Made by a program: the position numbers and the translations under genes
Notes under the pieces: model-generated
Databases searched by the model: none
What the model saw: the letters and a program-made list of their open reading frames with translations, nothing else
What the model was told of the DNA's origin: nothing
In this document: positions 1 through 5,391 of the stretch, one piece after another
Layout: each line of letters starts with the position of its first letter
How positions within the stretch are numbered: the stretch's first letter is position 1
Source: Methanomicrobiales archaeon
GTDB lineage: Archaea > Halobacteriota > Methanomicrobia > Methanomicrobiales > JACTUA01
NCBI GenBank assembly: GCA_028678715.1
Contig: JAJRCY010000072.1
Location: forward strand, 1 to 5,472
Direction: 5' to 3'
Length of the DNA stretch: 5,472 bases

Positions 1-998
1 CCGTCTGCAGCACCGGCCACTGCCACCCGGAGGTGGTGGAGGCCATCTGCCGTCAGGCACGGGAGCTGATCCACTGCTCTAACCTGTACTACGTGCCGGG
101 CCAGGGGGATCTGGCCGCCGATCTCTCCCGGGTCACCGGCATGGGGAAAGTCTTTTTAGCCAACTCCGGCGCCGAGGCAACGGAAGCGGCCATCAAGCTG
201 GCCCGGGTCCGGACCGGGAGGAAACGGTTCGTGGCCTTCATCCACGGGTTCCACGGCAGGACCACCGGTGCTCTCGCCGTGACCCACAAGCCGGCCATTC
301 GGGAGCCTTTCGAGCCTCTGGAGCCGAAGTGCACCTTCGTGGAGTACGGGGACCTGGATGGGCTCAGGAAGGCCGTTGACAGTGACACGGCCGGGGTTTT
401 CGTGGAGCCCATCCAGGGGGAGGCCGGTGTGATCATCCCGCCGGAGGGGTTCCTGGAAGGGGTGCGGGAGACCTGCGATGCGAGGGGAGCGCTCCTGATC
501 GACGACGAGGTCCAGACCGGCATGGGGCGCACCGGCCGCTGGCTCGCCCTCCAGCACACCACGGTCCAGGCCGACATCGTGACCCTGGCGAAGGGGATCG
601 CGAGCGGCTTCCCCGTGGGGGCCATGGTGGCCCGGGAAGGGCTGGAGTTCAGGAAGGCCGAGCACGGCTCCACCTTTGCCGGCGGCCCCCTGGCATGCGC
701 CGCGGCGCGGGCCACCCTCCGGGTCATAGAAAGGGTGCTCCCGGGCGTCGAGGCAAAGGGGGAGCGCTTCCGGCGGGGCCTGGCCGCACACAGTCCCCGG
801 GTCAGGGGGCTCATGATCGGGATCACGGCAGGGGACCGCTGCCCGAAGGTGCAGAAACGGTGCATGGAACGGGGAGTGCTGATCAACTGCGCGGCGGACG
901 GGAACATCCGCCTGGTGCCCCCGCTCACCATCTCGGAGCAGGAGATCGACATGGCCATCGGGGTGATCGATGACGCGCTGGGTGCGGGAGATCTATAA
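1..998 (+). CDS. argD: Acetylornithine aminotransferase, 5' partial
   Basis: Class III PLP-dependent aminotransferase of arginine biosynthesis. It moves an amino group between N-acetylornithine and 2-oxoglutarate in the cytoplasm. The frame is open from base 3 with no start in view: the first codons read VCSTGHCHPEVVEAI, a typical internal ArgD stretch, so roughly 50 N-terminal residues lie upstream. Visible motifs in order are NSGAEATEAAIKLAR (cofactor phosphate binding), HGFHGRTTGALAVT, EPIQGEAGV, LIDDEVQTGMGRTG (the Asp that contacts the PLP pyridine) and LAKGIASGFPVGA, whose Lys (codon 591-593) should form the Schiff base. HGSTFAGGPLACAAA and a C-terminal NIRLVPPLTIS complete the fold. 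About 331 residues are visible against some 375-400 for the family. The TAA stop lies 29 bp inside hisC. Related class III enzymes (ornithine or GABA aminotransferases, or a bifunctional LysJ/ArgD) are possible, but the C-terminal motif favours ArgD. Confidence 0.92.
   Translation, partial: VCSTGHCHPEVVEAICRQARELIHCSNLYYVPGQGDLAADLSRVTGMGKVFLANSGAEATEAAIKLARVRTGRKRFVAFIHGFHGRTTGALAVTHKPAIREPFEPLEPKCTFVEYGDLDGLRKAVDSDTAGVFVEPIQGEAGVIIPPEGFLEGVRETCDARGALLIDDEVQTGMGRTGRWLALQHTTVQADIVTLAKGIASGFPVGAMVAREGLEFRKAEHGSTFAGGPLACAAARATLRVIERVLPGVEAKGERFRRGLAAHSPRVRGLMIGITAGDRCPKVQKRCMERGVLINCAADGNIRLVPPLTISEQEIDMAIGVIDDALGAGDL
960..967 (+). promoter_or_regulatory. Shine-Dalgarno site of hisC inside argD
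   Basis: GGGGTGAT lies just upstream of the ATG at 970, and its GGTGAT part matches the archaeal anti-SD complement GGAGGTGAT. It sits inside the last codons of argD. It supports 970 as the hisC start and the 29-bp overlap as real. Confidence 0.7.
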
Positions 999-2025
999 GC
1001 GGGGCGGCTACGTCTACGCCACCCGGGCCATGGAGATCGCGAAGGGTGCCGGCTGCCCCCGGATCGCCCGCCTGGCCTCCAACGAGAACCCCTCGCCGCC
1101 GTCTCCCGCGGTGGTGGCGGCGGCCTGCGAGGCCGTGAAGGGGGCGAACCGCTATCCCCCCGAGAACCAGTGGGAGCTCCTGGCGGCCCTGAAGGCCCTC
1201 CACCCGGACGAGCACCTGGTGGTGGGTGCCGGGATGGATGGGATCATCGAGGCCGTGATCCGGACGCTGGTCGAGCCGAACGAGGCGGTGGTCATCGCCA
1301 CCCCCACCTTCTCCTTCTACGGGATCGCCGCGGGGGCGCAGGGGGCACGGGTGGTCTCCTGCAGGCGGGAACTGGACTTCTCGGTGAGCGTTCCGGCGTT
1401 CCTCTCCGCCTGCCGGGGAGCAAAGCTGGCCTTCCTCTGCACCCCCAACAATCCCACGGGTAATCTCACGCCGCCGGAGACGGTGGCCGAGATCCTGGAG
1501 GGGATGGACGGGATCCTCTTTTTGGACAACGCCTACGTGGAGTTCTCGGATCTCGACTACCGCCCCCTCCTGCGGAAGTACGACAACCTGGTGATCGGGA
1601 GGACCCTCTCCAAGATTCATGCCCTGGCCGGCCTCCGGCTGGGGTATGCCCTGGTGCCCGCTTGGCTGGACCCGTTCATGGAGCGGGCCATGACTCCCTT
1701 TGCCGTGAGCGTTGTGGCGGCGGCGGCCGGTGCAGCGGCCCTGGGAGAGGCGGAGAGGGCGAAGGCATACGCTGCCCACGTGGCCCGGTGGCGGGACCGC
1801 TTTGCCCGGGAGATCCGGTGGAAGGTCCACCCCTCGGGGGCCAACTTCGTGCTGGTGGACGTGGCGCCGATGACAGGCACCCGCGCCATGGAACGCCTCG
1901 CCGCACGATGCGTGCTGGTCCGGTCCTGCGCCTCCTTCCCGGACCTGGAGGACCACTACCTGCGGGTCAGCATCGGCGATGACTGGGAGAACGAGCTCCT
2001 GATCCGGGAGATCAACGCGCTATGA
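970..2025 (+). CDS. hisC: Histidinol-phosphate aminotransferase
   Basis: Class I/II (fold type I) PLP enzyme converting imidazole-acetol phosphate and glutamate to histidinol phosphate in histidine biosynthesis. It has 351 residues, normal for the family. The N-terminus (VREIYKRGGYVYATRA, then LASNENPSPPSP, residues 5-46) is typical of HisC. Cofactor-site motifs are GAGMDGIIE (87-94), CTPNNPTGN with Asn161 (157-165), FLDNAYVEFSD with Asp186 and Tyr189, TLSKIHALAGLRLGYA with the PLP lysine K215 and Arg223, and the C-terminal substrate arginine R332 in YLRVSIGD. The motif usually read as DEAY is DNAY here, a variant I recall from other methanogen HisC proteins. The start at 970 has a good SD. 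The gene overlaps argD by 29 bp and the next gene by ATGA. No other his genes are in view. The related CobD (threonine-phosphate decarboxylase) is less likely, given the SNENP start. Confidence 0.93.
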   Translation: MTRWVREIYKRGGYVYATRAMEIAKGAGCPRIARLASNENPSPPSPAVVAAACEAVKGANRYPPENQWELLAALKALHPDEHLVVGAGMDGIIEAVIRTLVEPNEAVVIATPTFSFYGIAAGAQGARVVSCRRELDFSVSVPAFLSACRGAKLAFLCTPNNPTGNLTPPETVAEILEGMDGILFLDNAYVEFSDLDYRPLLRKYDNLVIGRTLSKIHALAGLRLGYALVPAWLDPFMERAMTPFAVSVVAAAAGAAALGEAERAKAYAAHVARWRDRFAREIRWKVHPSGANFVLVDVAPMTGTRAMERLAARCVLVRSCASFPDLEDHYLRVSIGDDWENELLIREINAL

Positions 2026-2534
2026 TGACCGGGGTTACGGGCACGCCCGGGACAGGGAAGTCGGCGGCGGCCGACGTCCTGGCTTCACGGGGGCACCGCG
2101 TGGTGCACCTGGGCGCGACCGTGGAACCCTATGTCATCGGGAAAGACCCGGACCGGGGCACCGATATCGTCGACCAGGAGGCATGGGCCGCCGCATTTCC
2201 GCCGGTGGACGGGATCGTGGAAGGGCATCTCGCCCATTTCCTGCCCTGCAACCAGGTGGTGGTCCTCCGGTGCCGGCCGGACGTCCTCATCGCACGGCTC
2301 CGTTCCCGGGGCTACCCGGAGGCCAAGTGCCGGGAGAATGCCGAGGCAGAAGCCCTGGACGTGATCCTGGTGGAGACCCTGGAGCGGCACCCGGAGGATT
2401 CCGTGCGGGAGCTGGACACCACCGCGTCCACTCCGGAAGAGACTGCTGCCCGCATCGAGGGGTTCCTGAGGGGCGAGGTGGCCCCGGGCCACGGGGCCGT
2501 GGACTGGTCCTCCTACTTCCTGGAGGGCGGATGA
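2022..2534 (+). CDS. AK6-type archaeal adenylate kinase
   Basis: P-loop NMP kinase of the AK6 (Fap7/hCINAP) family, which interconverts ATP+AMP and 2 ADP. Eukaryotic members also act in 18S rRNA maturation and small-subunit assembly, so a ribosome-biogenesis role is possible. The Walker A motif GTPGTGKS is at residues 7-14. The family signature DGIVEGHLAHFLP follows (63-75). A strand then leads to the LID-like region RLRSRGYPEAKCRENAEAE (92-110), with the conserved Arg/Asn pattern, and a C-terminal VDWSSYF (160-166). Its 170 residues match the compact family. The gene begins within the hisC stop (ATGA, 2022-2025), with GGGAGATC at 2006-2013 as a probable SD. A second in-frame ATG at 2025 would shorten it by one residue. 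The ATGA overlap with the next gene indicates translational coupling. Confidence 0.9.
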   Translation: MMTGVTGTPGTGKSAAADVLASRGHRVVHLGATVEPYVIGKDPDRGTDIVDQEAWAAAFPPVDGIVEGHLAHFLPCNQVVVLRCRPDVLIARLRSRGYPEAKCRENAEAEALDVILVETLERHPEDSVRELDTTASTPEETAARIEGFLRGEVAPGHGAVDWSSYFLEGG

Positions 2535-3127
2535 CCCTGGACCAGCTGCGGCCCCGGTTCGGGCACCTCCTGCAGCCCCTGGCCCGCCTCTCCCTGCGCG
2601 TGGGACTGACCCCTGACAGCTGCAGCGCCATCGCCTTTGTGGCGTCGATGGCATCCGGGATCGCTTTTGCCCTCTCCCACGTGCCGTGGGGGGTGGTTCT
2701 CGTGGCCGTGAACGCGCTGCTGGACGCGGTGGACGGTGCCCTGGCACGGGAGATGAAGGTGGCGAGTCTGAGGGGGGACTTCCTGGACCACGTCCTGGAC
2801 CGGTACGCGGACATCTTCATCATCACCGGGATCTTTGCCGGGGGGCTCGCTCCCTGGCAGATCGGGATCTTCGGGCTCACCGGTGTGCTCATGTCCTCCT
2901 ACCTGGGGACCCAGGCCCAGGCCGTGGGGATCGGCCGGTACTATGGAGGGACACTCGGGAGGGCCGACCGCCTGGTGCTGATCGTCGCTGCGGGGCTCAT
3001 CGCGCTCGCCATGCCCGCAGGGTTCCTGGGCCTCCCGGTGATGGCCTGGCTGCTCCTCGTCTTCGGCATCTTCGGCCACGCCACCGCGATCCAGCGGTTC
3101 CTGTACGCGTGGCGGCGGATCAAGTGA
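2531..3127 (+). CDS. CDP-alcohol phosphotransferase, probable archaetidylinositol-phosphate synthase
   Basis: Integral membrane enzyme of polar-lipid synthesis that displaces CMP from a CDP-linked lipid with an alcohol acceptor. The complete family signature D-x2-D-G-x2-A-R-x8-G-x3-D-x3-D is present at residues 65-90: D65, D68, G69, A72, R73, G82, D86 and D90, which bind the metals and perform catalysis. About six hydrophobic segments follow the usual order (roughly 33-50, 54-66, 93-108, 111-126, 147-162 and 166-182). The 198-residue length and the N-terminus MTLDQLRPRF resemble archaeal enzymes that join CDP-archaeol to inositol-1-phosphate. Archaetidylglycerophosphate synthase (PgsA-like) is the main alternative, and acceptor specificity cannot be read from the motif. 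The frame is open further upstream to 2183, but 2531 is the start: GGAGG at 2522-2526 is well placed and the ATG overlaps the kinase stop as ATGA. Confidence 0.87.
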   Translation: MTLDQLRPRFGHLLQPLARLSLRVGLTPDSCSAIAFVASMASGIAFALSHVPWGVVLVAVNALLDAVDGALAREMKVASLRGDFLDHVLDRYADIFIITGIFAGGLAPWQIGIFGLTGVLMSSYLGTQAQAVGIGRYYGGTLGRADRLVLIVAAGLIALAMPAGFLGLPVMAWLLLVFGIFGHATAIQRFLYAWRRIK

Positions 3128-3150
3128 GCGGGACTGATCGATGTAAACCA

Positions 3151-3168
3151 AACGTCCTTTTTGACGTT
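3151..3168 (+). terminator. Candidate terminator with hairpin and T5 run after the operon
   Basis: AACGTC (3151-3156) and GACGTT (3163-3168) form a perfect 6-bp stem around a CTTTTT loop, 23 bp after the stop of the lipid gene. The T5 run is the sort of signal archaeal RNA polymerase uses to terminate. On the minus strand the loop reads A-rich, so the signal would favour plus-strand transcripts. It is short, so only plausible. Confidence 0.4.
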
Positions 3169-3180
3169 GAAAACCGAATT

Positions 3181-3246
3181 GGCGGGGCAATCCTCGCCGG
3201 GGGTGGGGGCGGAGCCCCCTTCCGGTTCCTCTCCCGTGAGGATATC
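3181..3246 (+). repeat. Intergenic hairpin element, copy A
   Basis: Two adjacent hairpins lie in the convergent spacer. The first pairs 3181-3187 with 3192-3198 (7 bp including one G-T, CAAT loop). The second is a perfect 6-bp stem, GGGGGC (3205-3210) with GCCCCC (3214-3219). A tail follows directly: TTCCGGTT (3220-3227), CCTCT, then CCCGTGAGGAT (3233-3243). TCCTC/GAGGA (3227-3231 with 3238-3242) could form a third small stem, and AGGATATCCT (3239-3248) is a 10-bp palindrome. The second hairpin plus tail recurs, diverged, at 4542-4588, also in non-coding DNA. It could be a dispersed repeat, a bidirectional terminator for the two convergent transcripts, or both. Confidence 0.5.
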
Positions 3247-3342
3247 CTGATCGGACAGTATTGCAATCCTCCCGATGGGATCCTGTCGTCCCCCGCAAAT
3301 CCGTGATGGGGATGGGCAGAACCGAAAGCCCGGACAGAATCC

Positions 3343-3915
3343 TCACTGCGGCGGGCGCCGGATCTCGTCCCGCATCCTGTGGAGCAGGTCGTAGACGAGC
3401 TGGCGGAACTCGTTCCCGATGTCGTCCCAGGATTTCACGTCAGGAAAGGCGGGGGATGCCTCCTTCTTCCTCTCCTGGTGCCGGGAGTACGTAAGCAGGT
3501 CGCCGAAGATCTTGAAGTAGCCCCCGATGAAGACGATGAGGAATACCAGGAGGTACAGCAGGATCCGGAGCACCTCCAGGTTCGGGAAGAAATGGGACTG
3601 GGTGATGAAATCCACCCAGATAAAGATGTTGAACATGACAAGGACGAGGAAGACGCTCGCGATCGCGTGGAAGAGCGGCGCCGGCAGGTTGAAGGGGAAC
3701 GTGAACCGGTCAAAGATCTCGCCGGTCATCATCAGGAGGAAGATGACCAGGAAGTAGGGGAGGTTTTCCTGGAGAAGCGTCACCAGGGGGTATCGTGGGG
3801 TTGGGAGCGTGGGGGCCACCTGCGAGAGGACCATGACGAGGGCAAGGAATACCATGACGCCGATGAGGGTGGTGAAGAGGGACCAGATGAGGGATCTTTT
3901 CCGGTTAAACAGCAC
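3343..3915 (-). CDS. Four-helix membrane protein of unknown family
   Basis: I do not recognise this 190-residue protein. It starts at GTG (3913-3915) with a strong SD, GGGAGG, on the minus strand seven bases upstream. Hydrophobic segments at about 9-32, 52-68, 79-106 and 113-138 predict four transmembrane helices. The N-terminus (MLFNRKR) is positive and the loop after helix 4 carries RHQERKK, so both ends should be cytoplasmic. The C-terminal tail of about 50 residues is charged and amphipathic (DDIGNEFRQLVYDLLHRMRDEIRR) and could be a protein-interaction helix. Acidic or aromatic residues at helix ends (GEIFDRF, WVDFI) may matter, but no catalytic motif is visible. It lies 108 bp downstream of another small membrane gene on the same strand and converges on the lipid operon. 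The opposite strand is also open but reads as a highly charged shadow. Confidence 0.8.
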   Translation of the reverse strand: MLFNRKRSLIWSLFTTLIGVMVFLALVMVLSQVAPTLPTPRYPLVTLLQENLPYFLVIFLLMMTGEIFDRFTFPFNLPAPLFHAIASVFLVLVMFNIFIWVDFITQSHFFPNLEVLRILLYLLVFLIVFIGGYFKIFGDLLTYSRHQERKKEASPAFPDVKSWDDIGNEFRQLVYDLLHRMRDEIRRPPQ

Positions 3916-3945
3916 GGGTAATCCTCCCTGCGAAAAGGGCGTTTC

Positions 3946-3984
3946 CTACCGGTGTGGGGACCCGGCAATGATAATCATTTTCAT
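3946..3984 (-). CDS. Possible 12-codon leader peptide or gene remnant
   Basis: On the minus strand ATG (3982-3984) opens a reading frame for MKMIIIAGSPHR and ends at TAG (3946-3948). It has a good SD, GGGGAGGGAG, five to eight bases upstream (about 3988-3997). The peptide looks like the first strand and phosphate loop of NADPH-dependent FMN reductases or iron-sulfur flavoproteins (typically MKxxxISGSPRKNGNT). Nothing after the stop continues that family. It is in the same frame as the GTG of the downstream membrane gene, with ten codons between the TAG and that start. It could be a leader peptide, a remnant of a lost flavoprotein gene, or chance. Confidence 0.3.
   Translation of the reverse strand: MKMIIIAGSPHR
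3964..3982. promoter_or_regulatory. Fur-box-like palindrome
   Basis: AATGATAATCATT (3967-3979) is a perfect 13-bp palindrome around a central A. The 19-bp stretch 3964-3982 matches the classical bacterial Fur consensus at 16 of 19 positions, with differences only at positions 2, 3 and 17. It lies about 50 bp upstream of the minus-strand GTG at 3915, a sensible operator position, and is an AT-rich island in GC-rich DNA. It also overlaps the ATG-AAA-ATG-ATT-ATC-ATT codons of the micro-ORF, so the match may be a by-product of coding for MKMIII. No Fur or DtxR gene is in view. Confidence 0.35.
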
Positions 3985-4023
3985 CCGCTCCCTCCCCGGG
4001 GGCAGGGATGGGATCAGGGCGTG

Positions 4024-4407
4024 TCAGCCGGTATCGATGTACTCCCCGTACAGCACCGACAGCACCGAGAGGAACAGGAAGAGGAGCGCGAGCGGCCAGC
4101 TGTTCAGGGTCGCAAAGTAGCCGGCAAAGAAGCCGGTCAGGTAGGTGGCCACCCCCCATCTCCCCAGGAAGAACGCGAACATCAGGGGAGCAAGGGCAAT
4201 GAGCAGGAGGAAGATCAGCTGGAGGAGGACATCGGTGGTGAAGAACTGGGGCCCCAGGATCTGGGGGGTCCGCTGGGCGATGGCGGACGCCAGGGAGTCC
4301 AGGAAGAGGGTGACCAGGTCCTCTCCCGGGCGCGAGGCGTACCGGATCACGAGGCCGGCAATGACGGATCCTGCCAGCAGCTTCACCAGTGCGTTCCGCG
4401 GACGCAT
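4024..4407 (-). CDS. Small four-helix membrane protein of unknown family
   Basis: I do not recognise this 127-residue protein. It begins with MRPRNALVKL, a positively charged N-terminus that should stay in the cytoplasm. Hydrophobic segments at about 6-22, 57-81, 84-101 and 104-121 predict four helices, the last three packed with very short turns. The loop between helices 1 and 2 (about 25-56, RPGEDLVTLFLDSLASAIAQRTPQ) is amphipathic and on the outer side by the positive-inside rule. Helix 3 is Gly/Ala/Phe-rich (YLTGFFAGYFATL). The ATG at 4405-4407 has no clear SD. A TATA-like box centred about 27 bp upstream suggests a leaderless or nearly leaderless transcript. It is the first gene of the minus-strand pair and is divergent from the DUF2150-like gene. 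Confidence 0.72.
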   Translation of the reverse strand: MRPRNALVKLLAGSVIAGLVIRYASRPGEDLVTLFLDSLASAIAQRTPQILGPQFFTTDVLLQLIFLLLIALAPLMFAFFLGRWGVATYLTGFFAGYFATLNSWPLALLFLFLSVLSVLYGEYIDTG

Positions 4408-4428
4408 ACATCATCTATCATGTGGAAT

Positions 4429-4490
4429 CCAATAAATATCTTGAGGGGCTTAAAATACTCAATAAATACTTGAATAACTATATATAGAGA
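4429..4490. promoter_or_regulatory. AT-rich divergent promoter zone with 30-bp-spaced repeat
   Basis: AATAAATATCTTGA (4431-4444) and AATAAATACTTGA (4461-4473) are near-identical and start exactly 30 bp apart, about three helical turns. On the minus strand each reads TATTTATT, a TATA-like box. The proximal copy is centred about 27 bp before the ATG at 4407, fitting a leaderless start. The distal copy could be a second promoter or an operator half. On the plus strand TTAAAATA (4450-4457) and the 10-bp palindrome CTATATATAG (4478-4487) are further TATA candidates and could direct transcription towards 4510 onwards. Confidence 0.5.
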
Positions 4491-4541
4491 TATACCTTCA
4501 TTCCCTGCTCTCCACCGGAGCATTGTTTCTGGGGATGAGCC

Positions 4542-4588
4542 CGGGAGGGGCCTCTGCCCTTCCCGTTGCCCTCCCCCGTGAGGATGTC
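4542..4588 (+). repeat. Intergenic hairpin element, copy B
   Basis: CGGGAGGGGC (4542-4551) and GCCCTTCCCG (4556-4565) form a 10-bp stem with one G-T pair and a CTCT loop, the strongest hairpin in the window. The tail overlaps the 3' arm: TTCCCGTT (4560-4567), GCCCTCC, then CCCGTGAGGAT (4575-4585) and GTC. Order and sequence parallel copy A at 3205-3246, with the 11-base core CCCGTGAGGAT identical. There is no T-run after the stem, so it is a poor archaeal terminator. A dispersed repeat or structured RNA fits better. Confidence 0.5.
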
Positions 4589-4712
4589 TCCTTCCTGCCA
4601 CTGTTCCTGAAGAGAATCTGCGACAGGCTGCCGGCCGGGTCACGGATTGCTTCCTCATGGCAGGAATCATGAATTCACGGGCTCTGGATGGGATTCTGCC
4701 CGCGGATTCCGG

Positions 4713-4720
4713 TTATTTAT
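4713..4720 (+). promoter_or_regulatory. TATA-like box upstream of the DUF2150-like gene
   Basis: TTATTTAT is an AT-rich octamer in GC-rich surroundings, centred about 42 bp before the ATG at 4759. With the usual archaeal spacing of about 25 bp, transcription would start near 4742 and leave a leader of some 17 bases. It argues against the upstream ATG at 4657, which would place the promoter inside the gene. Confidence 0.45.
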
Positions 4721-4758
4721 CGAAACCTCTTTCAACTGACGGACACACCTGTACCCGT

Positions 4759-5391
4759 ATGGGAAGAAAGAAAGCCGCCGGGGAAGCCCCACCCCTGAAA
4801 CTGTTCTACATCTTCTACAGCCAGGACCGGTGGAACAACTGGCTCGCCAGCCTGAGGGACATGTCCTTTGAGCCGGTACCCGGGAGCGACGAGATGCCGG
4901 AGGGGTTCCTGGCCCTCTTCCGGTTCACGGAGGACATCACCATCGAGGTGCTCAAGATCGTGCGCCTCTTCCAGAATAAGCGCTTCACGAATGAGGAAGC
5001 CCTGGAGAAGCTGAAAGAGGTGCAGATCATCGTCATGTGCGAGTGCCCTGACGGGAAGCTGGGAGAGGTGATCGAGAACCTGCAGCTCACGCTGCTCGTC
5101 CTCTTCGCCGGGTGCCGGCGCTACCTGAACGGCGACTTCGGGAAGGATGTGAAAGCCCTCGTGAAGAAAGGGCGGGAGTGCGGGGACGCGGACCTGGACG
5201 GGGCGCTGGACGCGGCGGGTGCCATCGCCGCAGCCGTGATCGACGGGGCTCCGTGCTGCGGGAAGTACCTGAAGGACAATGCCGAGACGACCACCCTCTT
5301 TGACGACTGGCTGGTGGAAGTGGAGACCATGAAGGAGGCGATGGAGTCCCTGGATGACTTCGACGAGGCACCGCCGGGAGAAGAGGAGTGA
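4759..5391 (+). CDS. DUF2150-like archaeal protein
   Basis: Soluble, mostly helical protein of 210 residues, resembling the archaeal DUF2150 family, whose function is unknown. Family-like features are the FYSQDRWNNWLASL motif (residues 19-32), a helical stretch with ITIEVLKIVRLFQNKRFTNE (60-79), ALEKLKEVQIIVMCE (81-95), LLVLFAGCRRYLNGDF (112-127) and an acidic C-terminus ending DDFDEAPPGEEE. Six cysteines occur (94, 96, 119, 141, 166, 167); C94-x-C96 and C166-C167 are the only close pairs and no standard metal site is obvious. There are no membrane segments. The frame is open back to ATG 4657, adding 34 residues that look like untranslated spacer (Ser/Gly/Pro-rich, and containing the TATA-like box), so 4759, which begins MGRKKAAGEA, is preferred. 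No clear SD is present. It overlaps the next gene by GTGA, so the two are probably co-translated. Confidence 0.78.
   Translation: MGRKKAAGEAPPLKLFYIFYSQDRWNNWLASLRDMSFEPVPGSDEMPEGFLALFRFTEDITIEVLKIVRLFQNKRFTNEEALEKLKEVQIIVMCECPDGKLGEVIENLQLTLLVLFAGCRRYLNGDFGKDVKALVKKGRECGDADLDGALDAAGAIAAAVIDGAPCCGKYLKDNAETTTLFDDWLVEVETMKEAMESLDDFDEAPPGEEE

Larger units (their letters stand above)
4408..4758. other. 351-bp divergent spacer without a convincing gene
   Basis: This stretch separates the minus-strand membrane gene from the plus-strand DUF2150-like gene. From left to right it holds an AT-rich promoter zone (about 4429-4495), a GC hairpin with conserved tail (4542-4588), about 120 bp with no recognisable signal, and a TATA-like box (4713-4720). 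Frames crossing it look non-coding: the minus-strand frame 4383-4670 is low in complexity, and a 45-codon plus-strand ORF at 4535-4672 has no proper SD spacing. Confidence 0.6.

Noticed and set aside
2183..2530. Upstream extension of the CDP-alcohol phosphotransferase frame
   Set aside because: It overlaps the adenylate kinase gene and has Gly/Pro/Arg-rich shadow composition. The ATG at 2531 has an SD and the family-typical N-terminus.
3189..3344. AATCCTC occurring three times in the convergent spacer (3189, 3265, 3338)
   Set aside because: A 7-base word with irregular spacing and no common flanks. Chance is a sufficient explanation.
3379..3921. 180-codon plus-strand ORF opposite the 190-residue membrane gene
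   Set aside because: Its product is an improbable run of Asp, Glu, Lys and Arg, as expected from the complement of hydrophobic codons. The minus strand gives a sensible membrane protein with a good SD.
4119..4137. AGCCGG direct repeat within the 127-residue membrane gene
   Set aside because: It simply encodes the repeated Gly/Phe residues of helix 3 and has no sign of being a regulatory or mobile repeat.
3905..4414. 169-codon minus-strand ORF overlapping the 127-residue membrane gene
   Set aside because: Pro/Arg/Gly-rich shadow frame without an SD. The other frame yields four clear hydrophobic helices.
4383..4670. 95-codon minus-strand ORF in the divergent spacer
   Set aside because: Low-complexity Arg/Gly-rich translation, no SD, runs through the AT-rich promoter zone and overlaps the start of the membrane gene.
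4535..4672. 45-codon plus-strand ORF (MSPGGASALPVALPRED...)
   Set aside because: It spans the hairpin element. The G-run next to its ATG is too close to act as an SD, and composition is not protein-like in its first half. It may reflect a decayed repeat, so I did not call it a gene.
4657..4758. 34-codon N-terminal extension of the DUF2150-like gene
   Set aside because: It contains the likely TATA box, has no SD, and gives residues unlike the family's N-terminus. The start at 4759 fits better.
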